DNA of 64,000 bases from Bin5 sp965204705. Its GTDB lineage: Bacteria > Chloroflexota > Anaerolineae > Caldilineales > Caldilineaceae. Where the stretch lies: assembly GCA_965204705.1 (NCBI GenBank), contig OZ242006.1:2232001-2296000 (forward strand), given 5' to 3'. Below, one piece after another: positions 55,835-64,000 of the stretch. The translations under genes were made by a program, and so were the position numbers. Position 1 is the first letter of the stretch. The number at the start of each line of letters is the position of its first letter. The notes under the pieces were generated by a model. The model did not search any database. It saw only the letters and a list, made by a program, of their open reading frames with translations, and had not been told where the DNA came from.

Positions 55835-56770
55835 ATGAAAAAACTGCTTCCCGTTCTCCTCATCGTTGTTTTCCTCATAGGAGTTGGCGCACCGCTCTAT
55901 GCACAGGATGCCGAGCTGACCCTCGAAAGCCTGGCCGAAAGAGTGGAAGCAATGGTTGAACTCGTAACCTCCTTATCCGATCGCATGAACGACTTCGAGG
56001 TCCGCCTCGCCGCGCTCGAAGCGACCGACACACCAACGGCAACACCCTCGCCCGCGCCAACAGAAACACCGACGCTCACCGCCACCACCACACCCACGCC
56101 GACCGCAACCTCAACCTCCCCCACAGTCTCTATCAACAGGACCATGAACGTGCGCGCCGGCCCCGGCACCAACTACAACGTGATCGGCCAGGCATCGGCC
56201 GGCGCCGAATACCCGATCTCCGGCAAGAACCCCGCTGGCGGCTGGTGGCAGATCATCTTCGGCGGCCAGTACGGCTGGGTTTACGCACCCCTTGTCACCG
56301 CCACCAATCCCGAGCTCGTCCAGGTTGCGCCTGCCATCCCAACGCCCGCAGCAACCCCGATCCCAACCGCGACACCGATCCCGCCTCCGCCCGCCTTCGC
56401 TTACGCCCTGGTCGACAGCGGCAGCTGCCCCGGCAACGATCAACAGACCTATTTCGAGGGCCTGATCCATGACAGAAACAACAATGTCCTGAACAACGTC
56501 TGTGTACACGTTGCCTTCAACGGCCCCCGCAACACCAAGTGCTCCGGCTGTGGCAAGCCAACCGGCAAATGGGGCTTCTCCCCCTTCGGAGGAACAGCCT
56601 CATCCGGCACCTTCGTCGAAATCTGGGTCGTCAACTGCCCTGCCGGCGTCAACACCGAAGGCAGTCACAACTCAAAGGACTTCTCAAACCTGACACCGCT
56701 CTCCCCCAAATGGTCCATGACCATCTCGAACAGCGTTGCCTGCACCAATATCACCTTCAAGCAAAACTAG
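55835..56770 (+). CDS. Secreted SH3b-domain protein
   Basis: A 311-residue exported protein: signal peptide (1-23, ending LYAQD), short coiled coil (28-58), a Thr/Pro-rich linker of TPT-like repeats (62-92), and a bacterial SH3 domain about 93-150 ('NVRAGPGTNYNVIGQ', 'GWWQIIFGGQYGWVYAPLV'). A second Pro-rich linker precedes a C-terminal region with six cysteines ('VDSGSCPGNDQQTYFEG', 'CSGCGKPTGKWGF'), resembling a small Ig/carboxypeptidase-regulatory-like fold. SH3b domains usually bind peptidoglycan. ATG 55835 was chosen because it begins MKKLLPVLL. Confidence 0.8.
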   Translation: MKKLLPVLLIVVFLIGVGAPLYAQDAELTLESLAERVEAMVELVTSLSDRMNDFEVRLAALEATDTPTATPSPAPTETPTLTATTTPTPTATSTSPTVSINRTMNVRAGPGTNYNVIGQASAGAEYPISGKNPAGGWWQIIFGGQYGWVYAPLVTATNPELVQVAPAIPTPAATPIPTATPIPPPPAFAYALVDSGSCPGNDQQTYFEGLIHDRNNNVLNNVCVHVAFNGPRNTKCSGCGKPTGKWGFSPFGGTASSGTFVEIWVVNCPAGVNTEGSHNSKDFSNLTPLSPKWSMTISNSVACTNITFKQN

Positions 56771-56775
56771 GATCC

Positions 56776-56804
56776 AAAAGGGGCAACCGCTCGGGTTGCC
56801 CCCC
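56776..56804 (-). terminator. Hairpin terminator, minus direction
   Basis: GGGGCAACC (56780-56788) with GGTTGCCCC (56794-56802); the minus-strand transcript then reads TTTT. Could end the HEAT gene and possibly act on the SH3b gene. Confidence 0.45.
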
Positions 56805-56823
56805 CCTCACTAACCAAGTCCCC

Positions 56824-56848
56824 GTAGGGGCACCCCTTGTGGGTGCCC
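56824..56848 (+). repeat. Single GTAGGGGC hairpin element
   Basis: Stem GGGCACCC with GGGTGCCC, loop CTTGT; same family as 11784. Confidence 0.8.
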
Positions 56849-56858
56849 TGATTTCACA

Positions 56859-57758
56859 TCAATCTCTTGGAAGGCGCGGCATAACATTGGAATGCACGTG
56901 CGCTCGCTTCTCATCCTCCTTCCACGCCTCAAGCAAAGGCAGAATCTCTTCCGGAATACGCTTCGCCAGATTGATGACCGCCTTGTGAGTTGCTCTGCGG
57001 ACAACCGTACGTTCATCCGCCGCAACCTGCCGGAGCAACGCCGACAGCAGCCCGAAATGCTTCGCCGCCTCAGCCGCCGACAGCGCCATCGCCACATTCC
57101 ACTGCGCCCTCGGATGACTGCTCGCCCGCCCCAGCCACGTCGCCACCATCGCCGGCTGCGCACTCAAAAATCCGCCCCCAACCGCAAACGCCCCCATATT
57201 CTTGCGCACATACGGATCATCATCCTCCAGCAGTGGCGTCAACGCCTCCAGCAGCTGCCTGCATTCCTCCTCTGTGCAGCTTCCCGCAGCCGAACCACTC
57301 GCCACCAGCGCCGCCCGCCGCACATTCGGCGAAGAGTCTCTTGCCCAAGCCCGCACCGTCGCATATATAGCCGCAAAGTTCTCGCTGATCACCCGCCGCA
57401 GCGCACTCGCCGCCCACTCCCGCACCTCCCAGTTCTCGCTGTCAGCCAGTATGAAAATGACCCCGGTCACCTCATCCGGATTGTGCCCAAACAGCTGCCC
57501 AAGCAGCACCAACCCGACCTCCTGCGCACCCTCACTCTCCGAGCGTGCAAACGCCATCGCCGCGTCATAAAGCCTGGCCTTCGACTCTCCATAATGCCTG
57601 CCCATCAACTTCACCGCCTCGAGCTTTACAGCCTGCCGCGGCGTCCCCGCATGAGAACTCTTCTGCGCATCAAGCACCGAGATTGCCTCGGTCAACTCTC
57701 CCCGCTCTATAGCCGAGAGAAAACCCTCTCTCCAGGCATTTATCTTTCGTGTAGCCAA
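56859..57758 (-). CDS. HEAT-repeat protein (DNA alkylation repair-like)
   Basis: A 299-residue all-helical protein with tandem HEAT-like units ('VREWAASALRRVIS', 'NVRRAALVASGSAAG', 'YVRKNMGAFAVGG', 'VVRRATHKAVINLA'). The overall length and the N-terminal 'KLMGRHYGESKARLY' resemble the AlkD-like DNA alkylation repair group, but AlkD active-site residues could not be confirmed, so it may be a general scaffold. Cytoplasmic, monocistronic. Confidence 0.75.
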   Translation of the reverse strand: MATRKINAWREGFLSAIERGELTEAISVLDAQKSSHAGTPRQAVKLEAVKLMGRHYGESKARLYDAAMAFARSESEGAQEVGLVLLGQLFGHNPDEVTGVIFILADSENWEVREWAASALRRVISENFAAIYATVRAWARDSSPNVRRAALVASGSAAGSCTEEECRQLLEALTPLLEDDDPYVRKNMGAFAVGGGFLSAQPAMVATWLGRASSHPRAQWNVAMALSAAEAAKHFGLLSALLRQVAADERTVVRRATHKAVINLAKRIPEEILPLLEAWKEDEKRAHVHSNVMPRLPRD

Positions 57759-57980
57759 CTCAAGTCCTCCTCACACCTCATTGCGCCCTTCTTCGAAATA
57801 TGGCATCCTGACCTCGTTCGAAAACCCTGTACCGGACCACAAATGATTGACACAGCGATAGACCACTCAGCCCCCAACCGCACAGCCACTACCCGCACAA
57901 ACATGCCCGAAACTGTCAGGCCAGGGAAACTTTCTGACTTCGAAAATGCCTGCCCAAAACATAGCCCATCATCATTTACA

Positions 57981-58135
57981 GCCCAAAAAGTGTCCTCCTC
58001 GTCCCTTTGCGGAACAAGGGTGTTCTTCGTGGCCCTTCGTGGACAGAAAGGTGTTCTCCGTGGCCCTCCGTGGATAAGAAAGGTCTTCTTAGCGTCCCTT
58101 CGCGGATAATCCGAAGTTCCTAGAAGCCCTCCGCG
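57981..58135 (+). repeat. TTCGTGG/CTCCGTGG modular repeat, array
   Basis: Several units directly upstream of the MDR gene; 57759-58171 has no gene. Confidence 0.75.
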
Positions 58136-58171
58136 GAAAAATCAATACCGAGCAAAAAGGATGAATTATCA

Positions 58172-59128
58172 GTGAGAGCGATCGTAATCAGAAACAGGGC
58201 CGACAACGTCAGAGAAAAGGTCCTCGTCCCCGACTGGCCCGCGCCCGACCCGCCCCAGGGCAACCAGGTCAAGATCAAAACCCTCTACTCCGGCATCACC
58301 AACGGCACCGAGGGCAATCAACTGCACAGAGGAAACTACGCGCCCCGCGACAGTATGCTCCCCATGCCAACCGGCTACCAGACCGTCGGCCGCGTCATCG
58401 AGACCGGTCCCGACACCCAATCACTCCAAACTGATGACATCATCTTCATCGGCCAAAGCACCGGCGGCCACCTCGACTACATCGTCCTCGCCGAAGACGA
58501 GCTCCTCATCAAACTCCCAGAAGGCATCGACCTCAGTGAAGCCGCCATCTACGGCATGGCCGCCGTCGCCCTCAATACCATCCGCAACACCGCCCCCAAG
58601 ATCGGCGAAAAACTCCTCGTCGTCGGCGCCGGCTGTGTAGGCCAGGTCGCCGCCCAGTTCGCAGCCCTCCAGGGCGCTCGCGTCACCATCTGCGACATCG
58701 ACGATCGCCGCCTCGAAACCGCCCGCCGTATCGGCGCCGCCGAGCAAGCCCTCAACGTCGAAGGCGCAAACTGGTCGACCCATATCGAAGACGAAAGCTT
58801 CGACGCCGTCCTCGACTTCGCCGGCGTCCCCGGCATGGAAGAACAGCTCATCCTCGCCATGCGCACCGGCGGCCGCGTCCTCTTCATCGCCGGCCGTGAC
58901 AGAGTGAACTACCCATTCAACCTCGCCCAGCGCCGCCTCATCACCGTCAAACAGAACAGCCACTTCTACGTCGATGACCTGGAGAATCTCGCCCGACTTC
59001 ACCGCCTCGGCCGAATCGACCTGTCATCTCTGATACAGGACGTCGTCCCTGCCGAAGAGGCCGAGCGCATCTACGACATACTCCGCGATCGACCCAATGA
59101 CCTCCTCGGAACCGTATTCAGCTGGTGA
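58172..59128 (+). CDS. Medium-chain dehydrogenase without zinc site
   Basis: A 318-residue MDR protein beginning at GTG 58172 after AAAGGATG. GroES-like part 'GITNGTEGNQLHRGNY' and 'GYQTVGRVIETGP'; Rossmann part 'LLVVGAGCVGQVAAQFAALQGA' and 'VTICDIDDRRLETARR' (Asp favours NAD). The Cys ligands of both zincs are absent. Probably a sugar or polyol dehydrogenase or a reductase. Operon with the ThuA gene after a short gap. Confidence 0.88.
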   Translation: MRAIVIRNRADNVREKVLVPDWPAPDPPQGNQVKIKTLYSGITNGTEGNQLHRGNYAPRDSMLPMPTGYQTVGRVIETGPDTQSLQTDDIIFIGQSTGGHLDYIVLAEDELLIKLPEGIDLSEAAIYGMAAVALNTIRNTAPKIGEKLLVVGAGCVGQVAAQFAALQGARVTICDIDDRRLETARRIGAAEQALNVEGANWSTHIEDESFDAVLDFAGVPGMEEQLILAMRTGGRVLFIAGRDRVNYPFNLAQRRLITVKQNSHFYVDDLENLARLHRLGRIDLSSLIQDVVPAEEAERIYDILRDRPNDLLGTVFSW

Positions 59129-59138
59129 AAAAGGAAAA

Positions 59139-59798
59139 ATGCAAACGATGAGTACAGACCAGTCCAATAATGACAACATCAAAGTTGCCGTCATCACCGG
59201 CGGTCACTTCTTCGACGTACCCGGCTTCCACGCCATCTTCCGCGCCATGCCGGAGGTAGACAGCTACATACAACTGGAGGCCAACTGGGCCGCCGACGTC
59301 GGCAATGTGATGGACACCTACGACGTCTTCCTCTTCTACAACATGCCGCGCGGCCTGCCCGATGACAGGACACGCCCCGTACTCGAAAAGCTCGGCGAAA
59401 GCGGCCAGGGCGTCTTCCTCCTCCACCACGCCATCCTCGCCTACGAGCAATGGCCCTTCTGGTCCGACCTCGTCGGCATCGCCGATCGCAGCTTCGGCTA
59501 TGACCATGAACAGGCGTTCACCGTCGATATCGCCGACCCCGACCATCCCATCACCAATGGCATCGAACCCTGGCAGATGGTCGACGAGACCTACTCCATG
59601 GCCAGCGCCGGACAGGACAGCCACCACCTGCTCACTACCGACCACACCACCAGTATGCACGTCCTCGGCTGGACCCGCCAGTTCAGAAACTCTCGCGTCT
59701 TCTGCTTCCAGTCCGGCCACGACAATCTCACTTACGTCGATCCAAATTTCCGCAAAACAATCCTGCGCGGCATCCAATGGAGCGCCCGCCGCATCTGA
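59139..59798 (+). CDS. ThuA-like domain protein
   Basis: A 219-residue protein of the ThuA (trehalose utilisation) class-I-glutamine-amidotransferase-like fold: 'VAVITGGHFFDVPGFHAIF', 'GVFLLHHAILAYEQW', 'DPDHPITNGIEPWQMVDETY', 'VFCFQSGHDN'. ThuA-like proteins are linked to disaccharide oxidation; here the partner is an MDR dehydrogenase. ATG 59139 has AAGGA close by; an alternative ATG is at 59148. Confidence 0.9.
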   Translation: MQTMSTDQSNNDNIKVAVITGGHFFDVPGFHAIFRAMPEVDSYIQLEANWAADVGNVMDTYDVFLFYNMPRGLPDDRTRPVLEKLGESGQGVFLLHHAILAYEQWPFWSDLVGIADRSFGYDHEQAFTVDIADPDHPITNGIEPWQMVDETYSMASAGQDSHHLLTTDHTTSMHVLGWTRQFRNSRVFCFQSGHDNLTYVDPNFRKTILRGIQWSARRI

Positions 59799-60000
59799 GC
59801 TGCGTCTTCAAGGAACTGAATCGAGACTGCCATCTCACGCCAAAACCGCGTCGCGGCAGGTGGTCTCGGTTCCCGCCCCAAAAACAGGCTATCCCCCTGG
59901 TTGGAAAAGAACCCGGTCAGACATAGCCTGGACGGCAAATCCTCCCGCATACGTCGAACCGCAGACGATTAGACATTTTGTGAAGTCTGAAGGAGAGGGA

Positions 60001-60435
60001 ATGTTCGGTAGAGCTTTGCTCGTAAAATGGGTTGTGATTTCAGCGTTCTTTATAACAGCCTGTAATCCCATTCCCGCCACGCCCCCGCCAACGCCTACGC
60101 CAACGCCTCCTGAACGCAATCCGATGCAGTTGGACGTGTATGATTTCGCCAGCTGGTTGGCAAAAAACGATTTGCACGGCGACGAGTCTGTCGTTCCTGA
60201 ACGATATGTGGACGCTCTCTTAGCGATGTCTACCTGTCTGGGAGAGGAGAAGATCGAAGCCATAGAACAACAAGACCTGACGCCTGGAGAAGCTGCGGCA
60301 TTCCAATTCTGGATGATTTCCATTTGGACGCATTCATTCATAACGGGCCTGATTGAGGAACCAACGGAAGGCGCAGATCCGACATATATTTCTGCGTTGG
60401 AAACAATGGTTGCAGCCTGTTTGCAAGAACAGTAG
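60001..60435 (+). CDS. Small lipoprotein of unknown function
   Basis: A 144-residue lipoprotein: helix then lipobox ending at C21 (FFITAC), a Pro/Thr spacer, and a helical domain ('MQLDVYDFASWLAKNDLHG', 'DLTPGEAAAFQFWMISIW'). GAAGGAGAGGG precedes ATG 60001. Codons are less GC-biased than neighbours. No recognised family. Confidence 0.75.
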   Translation: MFGRALLVKWVVISAFFITACNPIPATPPPTPTPTPPERNPMQLDVYDFASWLAKNDLHGDESVVPERYVDALLAMSTCLGEEKIEAIEQQDLTPGEAAAFQFWMISIWTHSFITGLIEEPTEGADPTYISALETMVAACLQEQ

Positions 60436-60789
60436 CTAGAAAAAAGGACATTTCCTAACGCAAACCCAGGCATTTGCACAGCAAAACTGCACCCGTCCAA
60501 TGTCGAATGGGCGCGGCGTCTTTTGCCAGGTAGTCTGAGAGTTCAGAGAGCTGAAAAAGAGGATTCACGGTCACCATGAAGAGCTGAAATATAACCCGAA
60601 ACTGGCAGCTCCTTCAGTGATGTAAGACCTGAGCCCTTAAGTAGGATTCGCTGATACTTGGAGCAGCTTGTTCAAAATGATACAAGAACAGGTCGCCTGA
60701 TAGCAGAATCCGACCCTTTCTCGTGTGACTCACGCGACCGGAAACCGCGCTTTGGGCCATCTCCAATGAGTTCTCTTCCCTGCCAGAGC

Positions 60790-60992
60790 AAAGTGTCCTT
60801 CATGGCCCTTCATGGACAAAAAGGTGTTCTCCGTGGTCCTCCGTGGCCCTCCGTGGACAAAAGGTGTTCTCCGTGGCCCTCCGTGGACCAAAGGTGTTCT
60901 CCGTGGACAAAGAGGGTGTTCTTAGCGGCCCTTCGCGTCCCTTAGCGGACAAAAGGTGTTCTTCATGGCCCTCCGTGGCCCTCCGTGGACCA
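60790..60992 (+). repeat. CTCCGTGG/CTTCATGG modular repeat, array
   Basis: At least six units ending GGACAAA between the lipoprotein and cobQ genes. 60436-60789 shows no gene. Confidence 0.8.
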
Positions 60993-61140
60993 AAAAGACT
61001 GCTGTCCGCAATACCTGGTCCTCCAACAGCAAGACGGTCTGCAGTCAAAACAGTCCTGCACTCCCATCTTCGCCAAACCCGACCGGCATACGCCGCGACA
61101 AGCCAAAACGCGTTCTGACTATCAGCCCCAATACCAAGCC

Positions 61141-62631
61141 TCAACCTATCAGCAGCTCTACCTCCGTCCAGTCCACAGCCTCTTCCACAGCATCCGCAAC
61201 CCGGTCGTACTCCCGGTTCCGCAACGCCGCTGTCGCGACAACCGGGCCGGACCATCCCAGCCCCCGCAGCCAGCCGTGACGAAAACCGTCGTTCTCAAAC
61301 ACGCCGTGTACATAGGTTCCCCAAACGCTCCCGTCCCCCGACCTGGCGCCGTCCGCGATCTCTACCGACCTTCCGCTCCGCTCGATGATCTCCCCAAACC
61401 GCTCCGTCCCCCCGCGAACACGCGTATCCCCGGTGTGAATCTCGTACCCGCGCACCGACTCCCCGTCAGGTAGCTTCATCCTTGCCTGATGCGTCTCTTT
61501 CCGCGAGGCAAACTCCGTCCGGACCGGCAACAACCCCAGTCCCGCCGCCCGTCCGCCCGCTTCCCCCTCCATGCCCAGCGGATCGTCCAGCCATTCGCCC
61601 GCAATCTGATACCCACCGCAGATGCCAACAACCCGCGCCCCCCCGCCGTGAGCCGCCAAAACTGCCTCGTCCAGTCCCTGCGCCCGCAGCCACGCCAGAT
61701 CGGCAAGCGTCGCCTTGGTGCCGGGTAGTATGACCGCCGCCGGACACCCAAGCTCTTCGGCGCGCCCGACATACCGAAGCCTGACCCCCGGCTCGACCCC
61801 AAGAACGTCGAACTCGTCGAAATTGGCAATATGGGGCAAACGAATGACCGCCACATCCAGCTGCCCGTCTGCAAGGGGAGCGACCATCTTCAGGTCCCGC
61901 TCCAGCGGAACCGCGTCCTCGTCTGCGATCTGCACATCGGGCAAGTAAGGGATCACACCCAGAGTGGGCACCCCGAACGCCCTCTCCTTCAGCATCTCCA
62001 GACCGTCGCCCAGCAGGGCAGGGTCCCCGCGAAACCTGTTGATCAGGAAACCGCCAATCTGCAACCGCTCCTCCGGCTCCAACAACAGCATCGTCCCCGC
62101 CAGCGCCGCAAACACGCCCCCCCGATCAATGTCGCCCACCAGCAGACAGGACGCCCCCGCATGCCTGGCCATTCGCAGATTGACGATATCCCCCGCCTTC
62201 AGATTGATCTCCGCCGGACTGCCCGCCCCCTCCAATACGATCACGTCATAACGGGCCGCCAGCCGGTCATAAGCCGCCGTAACCTCCCCCCACAGACGCG
62301 CCTTCCTCTCCATCCAGTTGCCCGCCTCGATCCGTCCGGCCATCACTCCATTCAGCACCACCTGGCTTCTCCTGTTCCCCTCCGGCTTCAGCAGAACCGG
62401 ATTCATGTCCGTGTGCGGAAAGATGCCCGCCGCCTCCGCCTGCACAATCTGCGCACGGCCCATCTCGCCGCCCTCCGGCGTCACGCCCGCATTGTTGCTC
62501 ATGTTCTGCGCCTTGAACGGCGCCACCCGAACCCCTCTGCGCGCCAGGATTCGGCAGAACGCCGTCGTCAGCAGACTCTTCCCCGCATTCGAATGCGTAC
62601 CCAGCATCATCAGTGCAGCCGTCATCTTCAC
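61141..62631 (-). CDS. cobQ: Cobyric acid synthase
   Basis: A 496-residue ATP- and glutamine-dependent amidotransferase that amidates adenosylcobyrinic diamide in cobalamin synthesis. N-terminal P-loop-like 'MLGTHSNAGKSLLTTAFCRIL', 'PFKAQNMSNNAGVTPEGGEMG', 'MNPVLLKPEGN' are diagnostic. C-terminal glutaminase Cys in 'GICGGYQIAG' and His in 'TYVHGVFE'. Lies directly downstream of a BtuF/FepB-like lipoprotein gene, suggesting shared cobalamin context. Confidence 0.96.
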   Translation of the reverse strand: MKMTAALMMLGTHSNAGKSLLTTAFCRILARRGVRVAPFKAQNMSNNAGVTPEGGEMGRAQIVQAEAAGIFPHTDMNPVLLKPEGNRRSQVVLNGVMAGRIEAGNWMERKARLWGEVTAAYDRLAARYDVIVLEGAGSPAEINLKAGDIVNLRMARHAGASCLLVGDIDRGGVFAALAGTMLLLEPEERLQIGGFLINRFRGDPALLGDGLEMLKERAFGVPTLGVIPYLPDVQIADEDAVPLERDLKMVAPLADGQLDVAVIRLPHIANFDEFDVLGVEPGVRLRYVGRAEELGCPAAVILPGTKATLADLAWLRAQGLDEAVLAAHGGGARVVGICGGYQIAGEWLDDPLGMEGEAGGRAAGLGLLPVRTEFASRKETHQARMKLPDGESVRGYEIHTGDTRVRGGTERFGEIIERSGRSVEIADGARSGDGSVWGTYVHGVFENDGFRHGWLRGLGWSGPVVATAALRNREYDRVADAVEEAVDWTEVELLIG

Positions 62632-62637
62632 TTCCTC

Positions 62638-63891
62638 TTACTGCAGCTGGTGGAACCACATCATCTCGTGTTCAGGCAGCAGATCAGGATGGAAGATCCT
62701 GATCAGGTCGGCCAGCACCAGGTCGGGGTTGGCCACGCCGGTCTCCCAGTAGTCATTTCCCCCCCACTCGTTTACCCTGGCATTGTTGTTGTAAACGGAG
62801 CCCCGCTCTACCGCCGCCAGATCGGCGTACCTCTCGTCCGCCGCCAAAATGTCATCGGCGCCGAACCATGACCCCGTATTCGGCAGCCACACTTCGGCCT
62901 CACTGGCAACCTCAAACACGACCTCCATCGCCAGCGGGACCGAGCCGGTCGACTCGTCGTCCCGCCACAGATAGCTGCCGCCCGCGTCCGCTATATAACG
63001 GGCAAAGTAGCTGTTGCCCCCAGGGACCCGCCACGACTCCCGCCGCGCGATGCCCACCAGGACCGTAGGCCGCTCCTCTACGCCCGCCGCCAGCGCCGCC
63101 ATCTCGGCATAGCGATCGGCGATACCGCCGAAGACCCGCTCAGCCTCACTCTCCTGGTTGAAAAAGAGCGCCGTAACCTTCATCCACTCCGTGCGCCCCA
63201 GTGGCGTTGTCTCCATATATCCCGCCGTCAACGCCACCGGCAGCCCCGCCTCAATCAGCTTGGGATGTGTGTCATAGTCCACATTCCCGTAGGCAAAAGT
63301 GATGATCAGCTGCGGGTCGAGGTCGATCAGTACTTCGGTGTTGACGCCCGTACCCGTCCCCGCCTCCTGCACGTCGCCAGCGTCAATCATCTCCCGCACC
63401 GCCGCCGTATTGATATAGTCAAAGCGGTCAACTGCCACCAACCGGTCCAGTGAACCCAGCCCCTGCAGGTGGGGCAAAACAGTCGACGTCAAGGCCGCAA
63501 CACGCCTCACAGGCACCTCGATCACCGGCGTATCCGCATATCCATCGGGAACCGGCGCACCGCACTGTACCAGCAGATACTCGAACGTCTCCGCCGCGCC
63601 CCGCCACGGATTGTTCAGCGTCAGCACCTTGTAATGACCGTGATACGTAACGCTCCAACCCTCCGCATACGCCGGTGCCACCTTCTCCGGAAAATAGTCA
63701 AAACCCGGATCAAAAGTCCCGATACACCCCTCAGTCAGATTCGACCCCGGCGCCGCCGGACCCGCCACTCCGCTTCCCGCCGCTGCTCCCGCCTCCCCCG
63801 CAGGAATCGGCGCAACCACACAACCCGCCACCACCGCAGCAACCAGTCCCAGCACCAACAGTACACTCGTCTTCATCACTCGTCCTTTCAT
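62638..63891 (-). CDS. Periplasmic-binding lipoprotein, BtuF/FepB class
   Basis: A 417-residue lipoprotein with signal helix and lipobox VVAGC, a Gly/Ala-rich spacer, and the metal-chelate/vitamin B12 binding fold: 'VEVPVRRVAALTSTVLPHLQ' area (split: VPVRRVAAL), 'LIDLDPQLIITFAYGN', 'VLVGIARRESWRVPGGNSYF', 'YADLAAVERGSVYNNNARV'. Start at ATG 63891 has GGAGG at 8 nt; ATG 63876 is possible. Six nt from cobQ, so cobalamin or cobinamide is the likely ligand; iron chelates remain possible. Confidence 0.88.
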   Translation of the reverse strand: MKGRVMKTSVLLVLGLVAAVVAGCVVAPIPAGEAGAAAGSGVAGPAAPGSNLTEGCIGTFDPGFDYFPEKVAPAYAEGWSVTYHGHYKVLTLNNPWRGAAETFEYLLVQCGAPVPDGYADTPVIEVPVRRVAALTSTVLPHLQGLGSLDRLVAVDRFDYINTAAVREMIDAGDVQEAGTGTGVNTEVLIDLDPQLIITFAYGNVDYDTHPKLIEAGLPVALTAGYMETTPLGRTEWMKVTALFFNQESEAERVFGGIADRYAEMAALAAGVEERPTVLVGIARRESWRVPGGNSYFARYIADAGGSYLWRDDESTGSVPLAMEVVFEVASEAEVWLPNTGSWFGADDILAADERYADLAAVERGSVYNNNARVNEWGGNDYWETGVANPDLVLADLIRIFHPDLLPEHEMMWFHQLQ

Positions 63892-64000
63892 GCCAATTGC
63901 CTCCACTGAAAAATGTCGATCGGATAGACTGTTCCCAGCCTCCGGTCACCAACAGCCAGGGCCGCCTCCGACCACTGCCCCCTGCAGTTCCGTGACGAGC
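63892..64000. other. Right-edge sequence, nothing certain
   Basis: Upstream of the binding-protein gene. I looked for a cobalamin-riboswitch 'B12 box' and did not find one here; it may lie beyond the edge. Confidence 0.4.

Noticed and set aside
63907..64000. Cobalamin riboswitch before the BtuF-like gene
   Set aside because: The conserved B12 box was not found in the visible 100 bases.

Overview
The window reads as a GC-rich bacterial chromosome segment, most probably a free-living or host-associated Chloroflexota (Caldilinea-like) heterotroph. This placement is inferred from gene style only: sugar ABC transporters without their own ATPase, many phytanoyl-CoA dioxygenases (PhyH), a Uma2 nuclease, hybrid sensor kinases carrying their own OmpR-type DNA-binding domain, C-ending codons, and heavy intergenic hairpin repeats. 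No rRNA, tRNA or universal phylogenetic marker is present to prove it.

Layout. 0-3.5 kb (minus): a carbohydrate/peptide uptake and catabolism operon cut by the left edge. 4.5-7.9 kb: a one-protein phosphorelay kinase between two copies of a 25-bp repeat, followed by a broken gene. 8-14.9 kb: housekeeping and single genes (Zn alcohol dehydrogenase, Uma2, Gfo/Idh/MocA, pncC, membrane coiled-coil protein, rsmD). 15.0-18.4 kb: a tandem glycine riboswitch and terminator controlling gcvP. 18.4-34.3 kb: two sugar ABC importer operons, with a beta-propeller glycosidase-like gene, lectin-fold proteins, an S51 peptidase and three PhyH enzymes. 34.3-41.8 kb: a disturbed, less GC-rich island with a broken IS1595 transposase, a chain of overlapping tiny ORFs, a Tat/lipoprotein Cache protein, an HdeD-like membrane protein and a second hybrid kinase. 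Two 81-bp inverted repeats bound most of it. 41.8-44.8 kb: wax ester/triacylglycerol synthase and a LysM L,D-transpeptidase. 45.7-51.3 kb: two tandem desaturase-Rieske fusion genes, then dehydrogenase, isomerase and SDR genes, resembling rhizopine (moc) catabolism. 51.6-64 kb: two more PhyH genes, a GMC oxidoreductase, an SH3b surface protein, a HEAT protein, an MDR dehydrogenase with ThuA, a small lipoprotein, and a cobQ plus metal/cobalamin-binding lipoprotein pair.

Most notable observations: (1) in the second kinase a single 119-residue fibronectin-III unit, circularly permuted, sits in frame inside the cytoplasmic GAF domain; (2) 81-bp inverted repeats flank a 6-kb island and truncate a transposase; (3) a moc-like cluster has a duplicated MocD-MocE type fusion; (4) several intergenic hairpin families occur, one of them with co-varying stems.

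The catabolic genes point to import and oxidative breakdown of sugars, sugar alcohols and possibly O-methylated cyclitols. Regulators and enzymes were assigned from motifs read by eye; no database search was possible.
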